Notes: generated from the letters alone by a model not told the origin. 64,000 nt of DNA from Chloroflexota bacterium (GCA_022616275.1 JAKEFB010000061.1:1-64000); one strand, 5' to 3'. Positions 48,915 through 57,903 are shown, numbered from the stretch's first letter. Numbers and translations are program-made.

Positions 48915-48992
48915 GTAAGCAATCCTAAGCCACAACCACAGCGCGAATAACAGCAAAGCCAGGACAAAGCGGACCGATTTTGACGTGAACAT
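48813..48992 (-). CDS. Possible small membrane protein, divergent from the LysR gene
   Basis: A 59-codon frame on the minus strand starting at ATG 48992 with GGAGGA about 9 nt upstream. It opens with one strong membrane helix (FVLALLLFALWLWLRIAYSV). Its 3' third lies antisense to the methyltransferase gene and looks non-natural (Gly/Arg-rich), so only the N-terminal part may be ancestral. I keep it as a candidate because of the good ribosome site and the divergent position. Confidence 0.3.
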   Translation of the reverse strand: MFTSKSVRFVLALLLFALWLWLRIAYSVPITILVRGRSTKSSRLPGGVEGDGPGRGRIQ

Positions 48993-49065
48993 GAGCCAAC
49001 TTCCTCCTACAGACGACGGCCGGCAGCTTTAGTAGCTTTGTGTGGGCTAATTTAGCGATACAATC

Positions 49066-49992
49066 ATGAAGGAGACAGCCACTCTTGTCAAGACGAACAT
49101 GGAAATCCGGCAGTTAGAAGCCTTTGTTGCCGTCGCCCGCGAGGGCAGCTTTACCCTGGCGGCTGAACGGCTGAACCTCAGCCAGCCGTCGTTGAGCGCC
49201 CGCATTCGCCAGTTGGAGCAGCAGCTCAACGGGCGGCTCATTAACCGGGATGCCCGGCCGGTCAGCCTGACCCCCCTGGGCAAACTCTTCCTGTCTTATG
49301 CCGAACGGGTGTTGGGTATCCTGGAGGCGGCCCGGGAGGCGGTGCAGGCGGCCCAGTTTGAGTCGGCCGGGGAAGTGGCGGTGGGCTGTCCCTTCTCCCT
49401 GGCCACTTACCTGATGCCCGAAGTCGTTAACCGTTTCAGCCAGGCTTTTCCCCAGGCCGAGCTTTCCATTGTCACCGGCAATTCCGATTACGTGGTTAGC
49501 CAGTTAGCCGACGGCTTTATTAACCTGGCTTTTGCCGCCGCCTTTCCCAAGTTTCGTAGCCAGGCCCAGGCCTTGCTGTTGCTGCACGACGAGATGACGG
49601 TGGCCGTTTCCCTACAGCATCCATTGGCCGGGGCGCGCGAGGTATCCCTGGCAGCCATCTGGCCTTACCGGTTGCTGCTCGTTCACTGGGGGCCAGCCTT
49701 TGAGTCCTACGTGGAGAGTCTGCGCCAGATGAGCCACAACCCCGGACCGATGCTGCGCCTGCCGCTGGCCGCGGCCTTGCCGATGGCTCACCAGGCCAAT
49801 ACCATTACCTTTGTGCCCCGCCGCCTGCTGAGCGCCTCCGACCTGGCCGAAGTCCACGTGCCGGAGCTATCCTTTCCCTGGGACGTGGCCCTGATGACCC
49901 GGCCGGCCCGCTCCCTGACCCCGCTGGAGGAAGAGTTTGTCGCCATCGTCTCGGCCGCCTGGCAGAGCAGCCGGCCGGTAGGAGAAAGATGA
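49066..49992 (+). CDS. LysR-family transcriptional regulator
   Basis: A 308-residue LysR protein: winged helix at about 12-72 (MEIRQLEAFVAVAREGSFTLAAERLNLSQPSLSARIRQLEQQLNGRLINR) and a periplasmic-binding-like co-inducer domain (about 100-300). The effector is unknown. The usual LysR N-terminus would be the ATG at 49099; the ATG at 49066 has TACAAT only 2 bp upstream, so 49099 may be the true start. Its control target could be the divergent small frame or itself. It ends in a strong terminator. Confidence 0.88.
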   Translation: MKETATLVKTNMEIRQLEAFVAVAREGSFTLAAERLNLSQPSLSARIRQLEQQLNGRLINRDARPVSLTPLGKLFLSYAERVLGILEAAREAVQAAQFESAGEVAVGCPFSLATYLMPEVVNRFSQAFPQAELSIVTGNSDYVVSQLADGFINLAFAAAFPKFRSQAQALLLLHDEMTVAVSLQHPLAGAREVSLAAIWPYRLLLVHWGPAFESYVESLRQMSHNPGPMLRLPLAAALPMAHQANTITFVPRRLLSASDLAEVHVPELSFPWDVALMTRPARSLTPLEEEFVAIVSAAWQSSRPVGER

Positions 49993-50032
49993 AAGCGTCA
50001 GGAAGGCCAGTGCTGGCCTTCCTGGCGCTTTC
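49991..50032 (+). terminator. Terminator of the LysR gene
   Basis: GAAAGCGTCAGGAAGGCCAG (49991-50010), TG, then the near-exact reverse complement (50013-50032, one G-T wobble), followed by TCTTATAAT. The stem is very stable; the tail is T-poor. TATAAT here may serve as the -10 of the next gene. Confidence 0.7.
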
Positions 50033-50063
50033 TCTTATAATCTGCCAGTTCCTGTTAATGTGC

Positions 50064-50756
50064 ATGAAGCTAACGGTCATCATTCCTATCTACAACGAGG
50101 CTTCCACTCTGGCCCCGCTGCTGGCTCGTGTCGAAGCTGTCCCGGTGGACAAAGAAATCCTGGTCGTGGACGATGGTTCGGACGATGCCACCAAAGAGGT
50201 GCTCCGCCAGGCCGTCACTGGCGAGACCCGGCTGATTACCCATGCCGAAAATCGGGGCAAGGGCACGGCCATCCGCACCGCTCTGGCCGAGGCCAGCGGC
50301 GACGTGGTCATTATCCAGGACGCCGACCTGGAATATTTCCCTGAGGATTACGTCCGGCTCCTGGAGATGTACGAAAAGAATCAGGCTCGGGCGGTGTACG
50401 GCGTACGCGACCTCAGCCACCGTTCCTGGCTGATGCGCTGGGGCAATAAGGCTATGACCCTGGCTACCAATCTCCTGTACGGCTATCGCCTGCGGGACAT
50501 GGAGACCTGTTACAAGCTCGTTGACCGCCGGTTGTTCCAGTCGCTAGAACTGCAAAGCCGGCGCTTTGAGATTGAGGCCGAAATTACGGCCAAGCTACTG
50601 CGATTGGGGGTGAAGATCCTGGAAACGCCCATCCGCTACGAGCACCGCGAAGAGGGCAAGAAGCTGACCCCCTGGGACGGTTTCCCCACCCTGGCCAAAC
50701 TGCTTGAATGTCGCTTCTGGCGGCCGGGGCAAAATAGTAATTCAGTAATTGGGTAA
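50064..50756 (+). CDS. GT2-family glycosyltransferase (DPM1-like)
   Basis: A 230-residue soluble GT-A enzyme: KLTVIIPIYNEASTLAPLL, ILVVDDGSDDAT (first Asp of the nucleotide site), ENRGKGTAIRTAL and VVIIQDADLEYFPEDY with the DxD motif. The size and the MRWGNKAMTLATNLLYGYRLRDMETCYKL segment match dolichyl/polyprenyl-phosphate mannose or glucose synthases. Such an enzyme would make the lipid-linked sugar used by the GT39/GT-C proteins upstream, although it is 8 kb or more away from them. The start at ATG 50064 (MKLTVII) is clear. Confidence 0.9.
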   Translation: MKLTVIIPIYNEASTLAPLLARVEAVPVDKEILVVDDGSDDATKEVLRQAVTGETRLITHAENRGKGTAIRTALAEASGDVVIIQDADLEYFPEDYVRLLEMYEKNQARAVYGVRDLSHRSWLMRWGNKAMTLATNLLYGYRLRDMETCYKLVDRRLFQSLELQSRRFEIEAEITAKLLRLGVKILETPIRYEHREEGKKLTPWDGFPTLAKLLECRFWRPGQNSNSVIG

Positions 50757-50765
50757 GAGGAGATT

Positions 50766-50811
50766 AGAGATTGGAGAATTGGAGATTGCCAATCTCCAAT
50801 CTCCAATCTCT
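50766..50811. repeat. Heptamer hairpin (GAGATTG family) between convergent genes
   Basis: AGAGATTGGAG, AA, TTGGAGATTG pair with CAATCTCCAATCTCCAATCTCT. It ends 3 bp before the stop of the VIT/VWA gene, so it can terminate both. Confidence 0.7.
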
Positions 50812-50814
50812 GAA

Positions 50815-53187
50815 TTAAGCTTTAAACGGCCGCCGCCGGCCGGCGATTATCACCAGGCCAAAGGCCAGCAGGGGCATGACCATAGCCGAGGCGCACAGGC
50901 CGCTGCTGGGCTCGTTGGCGTTGCCCGGCTCGTTGCCGTTGCCGGAGGGGCCTTCCTGGGGAGGCTGGCCCTGGTTGTTGCCGGTGGGCACGACCTCAGT
51001 CGGCCGTATTTCGGGGAGAGTCACCGTTTCCTGGCCTTCGCCTTCCACCACCAGATAAGCCTGGCCTTCGTAGACCACCAGCACCCGCTGGCCTAGCGCC
51101 AGGTATTGGCCCAGCTCCGGCGCGGCCGAAAGCAACTCAAAGTAGGCGTCGCTGGCAAAGCCAACCTGCTGGGGGGTCATCGTGTCGGCGTTGTAGGCCG
51201 TGTCCATCCATATCCCGTCGCGCAGGACGAAGGTCTTGTTACCTACCAGCCGCACGACTTCGTTGACCGCTACCGCCTGCCCATTGCTGGTGACGACCGT
51301 GGTTTCTGGCGCAGCCGCCAGTGGCGCTTCGGCCGCCGCCAGTTCGCCTTCGTCGGCCGCCCGATCCACGGCCACACCGCCACTCACTTCGGCCGGGAGC
51401 CCAAACGCTTCACCCGCTTCCTCGATGATAATTTGCTGGCCGCTCTGGGTGAAGATGTCATCCTCCTCGATCAGGTAGCTGGTGTAGGGGGTGATGATGC
51501 CGTAGCGGATACTCAGGTTAACCACGCTTTGGACCAGCTCCGGGTTTTCCCCTTGCAGGCGGATCTGGGTCAGCAGGTGGCCGATGGCCCGCGTCGCCCA
51601 CAGCCGGGGAATGAAGTCGTCGCCGCCGCTGCTGCGGAAGAAGTTGTCTTCGTAGACGAAGGTCTGTTCCTCGCCGTTGACCTCGCCGGTGAGGGTAATG
51701 GTCGCCGGGCCGCCCTCGCGGTAGCGGCCGGTCAGGACCAGTTGCGTCCCGGCAAAAAGGTCGGGCAGCGTTTGCGGGTACTGTTGCTCGGCGATGATGT
51801 CGCCAAAGTCCAGGCTGATGTTGGCCAGGACCGGCGTGCTGACCTTGGCGTAAAAGCCGCTGACGGCCTCGTCAATCTGCTGGCCCGGCCGGACGTAGGT
51901 GGACGTGCCGCCGTGGTTTTGGACCAGGCTGTCTAACAGGAAGGTGTCCACGTCGTCGCCCACACCAAAGGCAAAGATGCGGACGTTGTCCGGCGTCTGC
52001 TGCTCGACGGCGTCCAGTAGCATGGCGCTGTCGGTGATACCTTCCGTGGCCAGGCCGTCGGTCAGGAAGAGGATGGTTGTCGGCCGTTCGCTGTCGGCCA
52101 GGACCACGCCTTCTAGCAGCGCCTGGCTGATGTTGGTGCCGCCAATCGCTTCCAGGCTGTTAATGAAGCTCTGGTAATTGCCAGGGGCTTCGGCCGGTAC
52201 CAATTCTTCGGCGTAGCGCCGCACCCCGGTGCTGAAGTCTATGACGTTGAAGCGATCCTGGGGATTCAGGTTGTCCACGACGAAGAGGGCCGCCTCTTTG
52301 GCCTGGTCCATCTTCTCGCCGTGCATGCTGCCGGAAGTATCAATGACCAGGATCACGTCTTTGGCCACGACCTGGTTCGGGTCTACTTCTACCGTGGGCG
52401 CGACCAATAGCAGGAAGAAACCATCTTCGTCCGGCTCTTTGTAGCTGAGCAGGCTCAGGCCGATCGCTTCCGGCGAGACGGAGTAATACAGCTCGAAGTC
52501 GGTATCGGCCTGGACGCTGGCCGCCTCGTAGCCGGCCACGGCCCGGAAATCGCCGTCGCGGTCAATCGCCACCTGGTGGCTGGGCGAGTAAATGGCCCGG
52601 ATCTCCTCGTCGGAGACGACCTCGACGCGAATGCTCTGGTTGTCCAGGGGCGTGTTGGTATACAGCTCGGTGGACTGGGGGTAGACGTAGTGGATGAGGC
52701 CACCTTCGGCCGGCAACACCTGGCTGTACTCAATCTCGATGCGCCGCTCGTCGTGGGGCGGGATGGGGAAGACGTTGGCCTGGATGGCGCTGCTGCCGAT
52801 GTATTCCAGCAGGGCGGGGTCGCGCAACTGGCGGACGATCTCGTCGTAAATCTGGCGGGCCTCGTCGGCTTCCAGGATTTTGGCTTCAATCGGCTGGCCG
52901 TTGACCCACATCGTCAACTGGCTCACCGCCGCCCCGGCCGGCAGCGGGAACAGGTAAACGCCTTCCAGCACCCAGTCGTTGTCGTTGACGAACAACTGGT
53001 CAATGTGGGTGGTGGCGACCTGGTCTTCAATGGTTACGTCCACCCGCTGGTACTCGATGGTCAGACCCTCAAAGTTCCATTGGGGCGGGATAACAATCGG
53101 GGGTTCTGGTTCCTGGGCTGCGGCCGGCAGGGCCAGGGTCAATAGAAACAGGGTGAACAAAATGAGCCAAACGCGTCTCTTCTTCAT
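50815..53187 (-). CDS. VIT and VWA domain surface protein with C-terminal anchor
   Basis: A 790-residue exported protein: signal peptide (1-24), VIT domain (about 35-165, VDVTIEDQVATTHIDQLFVNDNDWVLEGVYLFPLPAGAAV), VWA domain (about 275-450) with an intact MIDAS (VILVIDTSGSMHGEKM, GGTNISQALLEG and LTDGLATEG), a C-terminal beta-rich part, a Gly/Asn/Pro linker (near 745) and a tail SGLCASAMVMPLLAFGLVIIAGRRRPFKA. Cys, a membrane helix and a basic end resemble a C-terminal sorting signal. The family (inter-alpha-trypsin inhibitor-like) mediates adhesion; no partner is nearby. Confidence 0.87.
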   Translation of the reverse strand: MKKRRVWLILFTLFLLTLALPAAAQEPEPPIVIPPQWNFEGLTIEYQRVDVTIEDQVATTHIDQLFVNDNDWVLEGVYLFPLPAGAAVSQLTMWVNGQPIEAKILEADEARQIYDEIVRQLRDPALLEYIGSSAIQANVFPIPPHDERRIEIEYSQVLPAEGGLIHYVYPQSTELYTNTPLDNQSIRVEVVSDEEIRAIYSPSHQVAIDRDGDFRAVAGYEAASVQADTDFELYYSVSPEAIGLSLLSYKEPDEDGFFLLLVAPTVEVDPNQVVAKDVILVIDTSGSMHGEKMDQAKEAALFVVDNLNPQDRFNVIDFSTGVRRYAEELVPAEAPGNYQSFINSLEAIGGTNISQALLEGVVLADSERPTTILFLTDGLATEGITDSAMLLDAVEQQTPDNVRIFAFGVGDDVDTFLLDSLVQNHGGTSTYVRPGQQIDEAVSGFYAKVSTPVLANISLDFGDIIAEQQYPQTLPDLFAGTQLVLTGRYREGGPATITLTGEVNGEEQTFVYEDNFFRSSGGDDFIPRLWATRAIGHLLTQIRLQGENPELVQSVVNLSIRYGIITPYTSYLIEEDDIFTQSGQQIIIEEAGEAFGLPAEVSGGVAVDRAADEGELAAAEAPLAAAPETTVVTSNGQAVAVNEVVRLVGNKTFVLRDGIWMDTAYNADTMTPQQVGFASDAYFELLSAAPELGQYLALGQRVLVVYEGQAYLVVEGEGQETVTLPEIRPTEVVPTGNNQGQPPQEGPSGNGNEPGNANEPSSGLCASAMVMPLLAFGLVIIAGRRRPFKA

Positions 53188-53272
53188 GGTTATACCTCCA
53201 GAAATAATGGGTTGGCCGCTCTTTTCATCTTAGAGACGCGATGGGGGGGAGAAATGTTCCCGGCTGCGGTTT

Positions 53273-53300
53273 TGGAGATTGGAGATTAGAGATTGGAGAT
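53273..53300. repeat. Heptamer array (TGGAGAT) upstream of the VIT/VWA gene
   Basis: TGGAGAT twice, TAGAGAT, TGGAGAT in register. No complementary arm is adjacent, so it does not form a strong hairpin. The 53188-53387 gap otherwise shows no clear signal. Confidence 0.65.
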
Positions 53301-53387
53301 TGCTTTGGCAATCACACGGGGCTCGATAGGGTTCGGTTGGTGGTCAAATTGGCAGTAAAATTGTTTACAAGGAGAATGAAATTACAG

Positions 53388-53810
53388 CTATTTTCTATCC
53401 AGGTATTCCACGATAAAAGTTTTGTACTGGTCAAAATCGCCCAGATTGCTTTGCAGGATGCCATACAGGGTATTCATATCTACATCCCAGTACAAATGGA
53501 CGAGGCGATTGCGCATACGAACCATATTATGAACAGTAGGCAGGAAGCTGGCATCAACAACCCCATTTTCTACCAGTACGCTAAAACTATCAACATAGGA
53601 TTGAGGAGCACGGAAGCCCTCATCAGCAATAATGTGATTGGCTGCGTCAATACAGCATTCAATGGCGATGTGCAAATAGTATTTGACTGCTCCCTGTTTC
53701 ACCAGATCGTTAGCCAATTCTTCTATTCCAGAAGCAGCCAACAGGTGTAGCTGTTCAAGGTATATATCCAGGTTACGAAAGATGCCTTCGATTATAGTGG
53801 GATCGGCCAT
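53388..53810 (-). CDS. hepT: HepT-like toxin (DUF86) of a type VII toxin-antitoxin pair
   Basis: A 140-residue helical HEPN protein. The RNase motif Rx4HxY is present as RNRLVHLYW (near residue 99). HepT cleaves RNA and is inactivated by AMPylation of its Tyr by the cognate MntA nucleotidyltransferase. It follows mntA by 3 bp on the same strand. It is a little longer than typical HepT proteins. The promoter is that of mntA. Confidence 0.85.
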   Translation of the reverse strand: MADPTIIEGIFRNLDIYLEQLHLLAASGIEELANDLVKQGAVKYYLHIAIECCIDAANHIIADEGFRAPQSYVDSFSVLVENGVVDASFLPTVHNMVRMRNRLVHLYWDVDMNTLYGILQSNLGDFDQYKTFIVEYLDRK

Positions 53811-53813
53811 CGG

Positions 53814-54257
53814 TTATTGTTTCGGCAAGTTGGTTCTTTGGCGGGCGAAATAGGCTTTTCTCATCATTTCCAGTACAGGTTGGAAATCAAAGTAAAGTTT
53901 GCGAGTATATACCTCGTATTCCACACGGAAATCATCATCTCTGGAGTATAAAAGTTTCCCCTTAGTGAGCACTTTACCCTGGACGGCCAGGGGGGCGTCG
54001 TTGAGGACGCGGACGTCCGGCTCAAGGGGTCTCAGGTGCGGTTCAAGTTCCGCTTCAATGGTCAGGGACAGCATCAGTTGCTCGTACTTGCTTAACCCGT
54101 GGTCCGGTTTCAAGACCAGGGCAATGTCCACGTCGCTAAAGGGCGTGGTCCGGCCGCTGGCCATCGAACCAAACAGGTAGGCAATCATCACCGGCCGCTC
54201 ACCCAGGAGGGCCGGTAGGATTTGTTTCAACTGCCGGGTTAAATCCTCTGGATTCAT
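53814..54257 (-). CDS. mntA: MntA-like nucleotidyltransferase antitoxin
   Basis: A 147-residue minimal nucleotidyltransferase with GSx10DxD (LFGSMASGRTTPFSDVDIAL), the active site used to AMPylate HepT. The ATG at 54257 is chosen; the frame is open 28 codons further upstream through a 51-bp palindromic element (GHEACPRKPTGF), which I consider spurious. It is the first gene of the pair. Confidence 0.85.
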   Translation of the reverse strand: MNPEDLTRQLKQILPALLGERPVMIAYLFGSMASGRTTPFSDVDIALVLKPDHGLSKYEQLMLSLTIEAELEPHLRPLEPDVRVLNDAPLAVQGKVLTKGKLLYSRDDDFRVEYEVYTRKLYFDFQPVLEMMRKAYFARQRTNLPKQ

Positions 54258-54302
54258 AACTTTCAACCTTGCCCGGATTATACAACCATTCATCCCTGTG
54301 CT

Positions 54303-54353
54303 AAACCCCGTAGGTTTCCGAGGGCACGCTTCGTGCCCCAACCTACGGGATTT
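54303..54353 (-). repeat. 51-bp palindromic element, copy D
   Basis: Reverse-oriented copy. Its outer arms read AAACCCCGTAGGTT and AACCTACGGGATTT. Relative to copies A and B the inner C-to-T change in one arm is matched by G-to-A in the other, so pairing is kept. It lies upstream of mntA and in frame with it. Confidence 0.85.
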
Positions 54354-54458
54354 CTTCCAGAGCGAATGGCGAGAAACGGCGGCCGTGGGTTAAAATAGCG
54401 ACCAATCTTTTGATCCGAAAAATTCGTGGAATTCGCGTCAGAAAAAAGGACGGCATCC

Positions 54459-56483
54459 ATGCCCGATAAACGGCCGGTTGAAGCCGAAGATTTATACCGC
54501 TTGCAGATGATTTTCGATTGCCAGCTTTCGCCCGACGGACGGCAGGTGGCCTTTGCCGTCCAGCGCATAGACCGGAAGAAGGAGAAGAAGTACGCCAACC
54601 TGTGGTTAGCCCCGGCCGATGGTAGCCCGCCCAGGCAGTTTACCTACGGCGACCAGGCCGACCGCCGGCCGCGCTGGGCGCCGGACGGCCGGCAGATTGC
54701 CTTCCTCTCCAACCGCCGCGACGAGAAACAACCGCAGTTGTACCTGATTCCCGTGGACGGCGGCGAAGCCCGGCCGCTGACCGACCTGAAAGGGGAGTTT
54801 GGCGACTTTACCTGGTCGCCCGATAGCCGGCAGCTCGTCTGCGCCTTCCGCAAGAAGGACCAGGAGGAGCTGGAACGGGAAGAAGACCCGGACAGGAAGG
54901 AGCTGGGCGTCGTCGCCCGCCAGATCAGCCGCGTTTTCTACAAGGCCGACGGCGGCCGTTACCACCCCAAAGAACGTTGGCACCTGTGGATCGTTGACGC
55001 CCAGAGCGGCCAGGCCCGCCAGTTGACCGACGGCCCCATTTACGACGAGTTTTCTCCCTGCTGGTCACCCGACGGCCGCTCTATTGCCTATTTCTCCAAC
55101 CACAGCCCGGACCCTGACCTGGAGCCGGACGCAGTGGACGTCTTTATCATCCCGGCCGAAGGGGGCCAGGCGCGCCGGCTGGGGCTGCCGGACGGGCAGA
55201 AGGCGCTGCTCAGTTACTCTCCCGACGGCCGCCACCTGGCCTACGTCGGCTGGCAAGGGCGCGGCGACTGGTGGAAAAACGACAGTTTGTGGCTAGTCCC
55301 GGCCGACGGCAGCAACTTTCCCCGCAACCTGACCGCCCCCTACGACCTCCAGGTGGGCGCGGGCACGTTGGGCGACCTGGCCGAACGGCCGGCAATGCCG
55401 CCGGCCTGGTCGCCGGACGGCCGGACGATTTATTTCCAGGTGGCCCGCCACGGCCAGACGACGCTCAACGCCATTGACGTTGAGAGCGCTGAGCTACGAA
55501 CGATTGCCGGCGAAAACGGCGCGGTCGGGGCCTTTAGCCCGGACCAGAACGGCTCGAAAGTGGCTTATTTCTGGGAGCGGATGGCCACGCCGGGCGAATT
55601 GTGGCTGAAAGAACTGGACGGCGACCCGGCGCACCAGCAGCCGCGCCAGCTCACGCACTTCAACGACGACTTGATGGCCGGGCTGGAATTCGGCCAGATA
55701 GAAGAAGTCTGGTTCAAAGGCGGCGACGGCAACGACCTGCAAGGCTGGATTATCACCCCGCCTGGCTTTGATCCGGCCCGGCAATACCCCTCTATCCTGC
55801 AAATTCACGGCGGCCCCTGGCTGCAATACGGCCAGGCGTTTATGCACGAATTTTTCTATCTGGCCGGCCGGGGCTACGTGGTCTATTTCTGCAACCCGCG
55901 CGGCGGGCAGGGGTACGGCGAGGCCCACAGCCAGGCCATTGACGGGGTCTGGGGCACGGCCGACTACGCCGACGTCATGGCCTGGACCGACCTGGTGGCC
56001 ACGCGCCCTTACATTGACAAGGCGCGGATGGGCGTGACCGGCGGCAGCTACGGCGGCTATCTGACGACCTGGATCATCGGCCACACCGGCCGTTTCCAGG
56101 CGGCCGTCGTCCAGCGGGTGGTTAGCAACCCGGTCAGCTTCGTCGGCTCCAGCGACGTGAACTGGCTCTTTTACGACATCTGGGCCGCCGGCCGGGGGCC
56201 GTGGGCCGACCTGGAGACGTACTGGCGGCAGGCGCCCATTGCCTTTATCGGCAATACCAAGACGCCGACGCTGGTTCTGCACAGCGAGCAGGACTGGCGC
56301 ACCCCCCAGGAACAGGTCGAGCAGCTTTACGTGGCCCTCAAGAAGCTGGGCGTGGAGACGGAGCTGGTGCTCTTCCCCGAGGAAGCCCACGGCCTCTCCC
56401 GCGACGGCCGGACCGACCGCCGCGTGGCCCGCTTGCAACACATCCTGCGCTGGTTTGACCACCATCTGAAGGGGTCATCGTAA
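54459..56483 (+). CDS. S9-family peptidase (acylaminoacyl-peptidase/DPP-like)
   Basis: A 674-residue cytosolic serine peptidase: a seven-bladed beta-propeller (about 10-400, with WAPDGRQIAFLSN, WSPDSRQLVCAF, WSPDGRSIAYFSN, YSPDGRHLAYVG and WSPDGRTIYFQ blades) and an alpha/beta-hydrolase domain (about 420-672). The triad is Ser in VTGGSYGGYLT, Asp in SEQDWRTP and His in EEAHGLSR. The HGGPWLQYG oxyanion segment is present. The propeller limits access to short peptides. It starts at ATG 54459; the ATG at 54426 adds 11 unusual residues. Confidence 0.92.
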   Translation: MPDKRPVEAEDLYRLQMIFDCQLSPDGRQVAFAVQRIDRKKEKKYANLWLAPADGSPPRQFTYGDQADRRPRWAPDGRQIAFLSNRRDEKQPQLYLIPVDGGEARPLTDLKGEFGDFTWSPDSRQLVCAFRKKDQEELEREEDPDRKELGVVARQISRVFYKADGGRYHPKERWHLWIVDAQSGQARQLTDGPIYDEFSPCWSPDGRSIAYFSNHSPDPDLEPDAVDVFIIPAEGGQARRLGLPDGQKALLSYSPDGRHLAYVGWQGRGDWWKNDSLWLVPADGSNFPRNLTAPYDLQVGAGTLGDLAERPAMPPAWSPDGRTIYFQVARHGQTTLNAIDVESAELRTIAGENGAVGAFSPDQNGSKVAYFWERMATPGELWLKELDGDPAHQQPRQLTHFNDDLMAGLEFGQIEEVWFKGGDGNDLQGWIITPPGFDPARQYPSILQIHGGPWLQYGQAFMHEFFYLAGRGYVVYFCNPRGGQGYGEAHSQAIDGVWGTADYADVMAWTDLVATRPYIDKARMGVTGGSYGGYLTTWIIGHTGRFQAAVVQRVVSNPVSFVGSSDVNWLFYDIWAAGRGPWADLETYWRQAPIAFIGNTKTPTLVLHSEQDWRTPQEQVEQLYVALKKLGVETELVLFPEEAHGLSRDGRTDRRVARLQHILRWFDHHLKGSS

Positions 56484-56526
56484 GCGACGGCTCCCACCGT
56501 TGAAATGCCTCTCAGGTATAAGCCCC

Positions 56527-56556
56527 TTGACAGCACCAGCCGGCTTATGCTACACT
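56527..56556 (+). promoter_or_regulatory. Promoter upstream of the ROK regulator
   Basis: TTGACA (56527-56532) and TACACT (56551-56556), spacer 18 bp. A second box TATAAT occurs at 56571-56576. The leader to the ATG at 56683 is over 100 nt and no further structure is evident. Confidence 0.6.
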
Positions 56557-56682
56557 GTTGCTGACTTTTGTATAATTCTAACAGAAGTCGGCAAGTAACA
56601 AGCGGAAGAAACAATTTCTACAGTCTTACCGGACCAGGCTAATACAAAAGTGCTTGCAATCAGGTAATACTCTCCAATACTC

Positions 56683-57903
56683 ATGGAGCAGAAAATGCGG
56701 GCTATCCGGGCGCCGTTGACGCTCTCCAGCCCTGAAGGAGAAACCGTGGCTGCCATACGTCGAACAGGACCTCTTTCGCGGGCCGATTTAGAGCAGCAAT
56801 TGGAGCTTTCGCGGGCCAGCGTCGCGGCCGTCGTTAACACGCTGCTTTCTCTAAATATCTTGCGCGAAGTCGGCCCGGGCGAGTCACAGGGGGGACGGCC
56901 GCCACAATTATACGCCATCAACGGCGCGTTTGGTTACGTGGCCGGCGTTGACGTGGGCGCGACGAGCATAGACCTGGCCCTGGCCGATTTTACCGGCCGC
57001 ATCCTCGAACGCCACGACGAGCCGGCCGATGTTCGCGACGATCCCGAACCAATGCTGGAGCACATCGCCGATCTGATCGCCGGGATGGTGGCCAAACAAA
57101 ACGGCCGCCCGGATCAGGTCCTGGCCATCGGCATCGGCGTGCCCGGGCCGGTTAAATTTGCCGAAGGGGTCTTAATCGCTCCCCCACTCATGCCCACCTG
57201 GGAGTTCTTTCCCATCAAGGCCTTCATACGCCAGCACTTTCCGGCCGCCAACGTGGTGGTAGACAACGACGTCAACGTCATGGCCATTGGTGAAGCCAGC
57301 GCCGGGACCGGGAAGGGGCTGGACAACTTTATTTTCCTCAAGATCGGCACAGGCATCGGCGCCGGCATCATCGTCAACGGGCACATCTACCGGGGCCACG
57401 ACGGCGCGGCCGGCGACGTTGGCCACATCTGCATTGACTACAACGGCCCCATTTGCCATTGCGGCAACGCCGGCTGTTTGGAGATTATGGCCGCTGGTCC
57501 AGCCATCGCTGCCAGAGGCAAAGAAGTGGCCCTGGCCGGCGGCAGCGATTTTCTGCGCAAGCGGCTGGAGGACAACAAAGGCGTTCTCACCGCCCGGGAC
57601 GTGGCTGAGGCCGCCAAGGCCGGCGACCGCGCCGCCAACGAGATCGTGCGGGATAGCGGCCGGATGATTGGCGGTATGCTGGCCAGCCTGGTTAACTTTT
57701 TCAACCCCCAGATGATTTTCATCGGCGGCGGCGTCAGCAACATCGGCTACCGCTTGCTGTCGTCCATTCGCCAGGCGGTTCTGCGCCGCTCCACCGCCTT
57801 GTCTACCAGGCACTTGCGTATCGAGTTTTCCCAATTGGGCGCCGATGCCGGCGTGACCGGGGCCATCTGGCTGGCGCTGGAGCACGTTTTTGTCGTCGCT
57901 TAG
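56683..57903 (+). CDS. ROK-family transcriptional regulator/kinase
   Basis: A 406-residue ROK protein with an N-terminal winged helix (about 20-80, VAAIRRTGPLSRADLEQQLELSRASVAAVVNTLLSLNIL) and an ASKHA sugar-kinase-like domain: VAGVDVGATSIDLALAD phosphate loop, GIGVPGPV, VDNDVNVMAIGEA, FIFLKIGTGIGAGII with the catalytic-type Asp context, and zinc segment CHCGNAGCLE. In this class (NagC, Mlc, XylR-like) the kinase part senses sugar. It is directly upstream of the sugar ABC operon, so it probably controls it. Start ATG at 56683. Confidence 0.9.
   Translation: MEQKMRAIRAPLTLSSPEGETVAAIRRTGPLSRADLEQQLELSRASVAAVVNTLLSLNILREVGPGESQGGRPPQLYAINGAFGYVAGVDVGATSIDLALADFTGRILERHDEPADVRDDPEPMLEHIADLIAGMVAKQNGRPDQVLAIGIGVPGPVKFAEGVLIAPPLMPTWEFFPIKAFIRQHFPAANVVVDNDVNVMAIGEASAGTGKGLDNFIFLKIGTGIGAGIIVNGHIYRGHDGAAGDVGHICIDYNGPICHCGNAGCLEIMAAGPAIAARGKEVALAGGSDFLRKRLEDNKGVLTARDVAEAAKAGDRAANEIVRDSGRMIGGMLASLVNFFNPQMIFIGGGVSNIGYRLLSSIRQAVLRRSTALSTRHLRIEFSQLGADAGVTGAIWLALEHVFVVA

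Noticed and set aside
53241..53750. A 169-codon plus-strand frame opposite the HepT gene
   Set aside because: Antisense to a protein with a recognisable HEPN motif; it begins in a heptamer array.
54258..54341. N-terminal extension of the MntA-like protein through the palindromic element
   Set aside because: The extra residues come from the 51-bp repeat; family members begin near the ATG at 54257.
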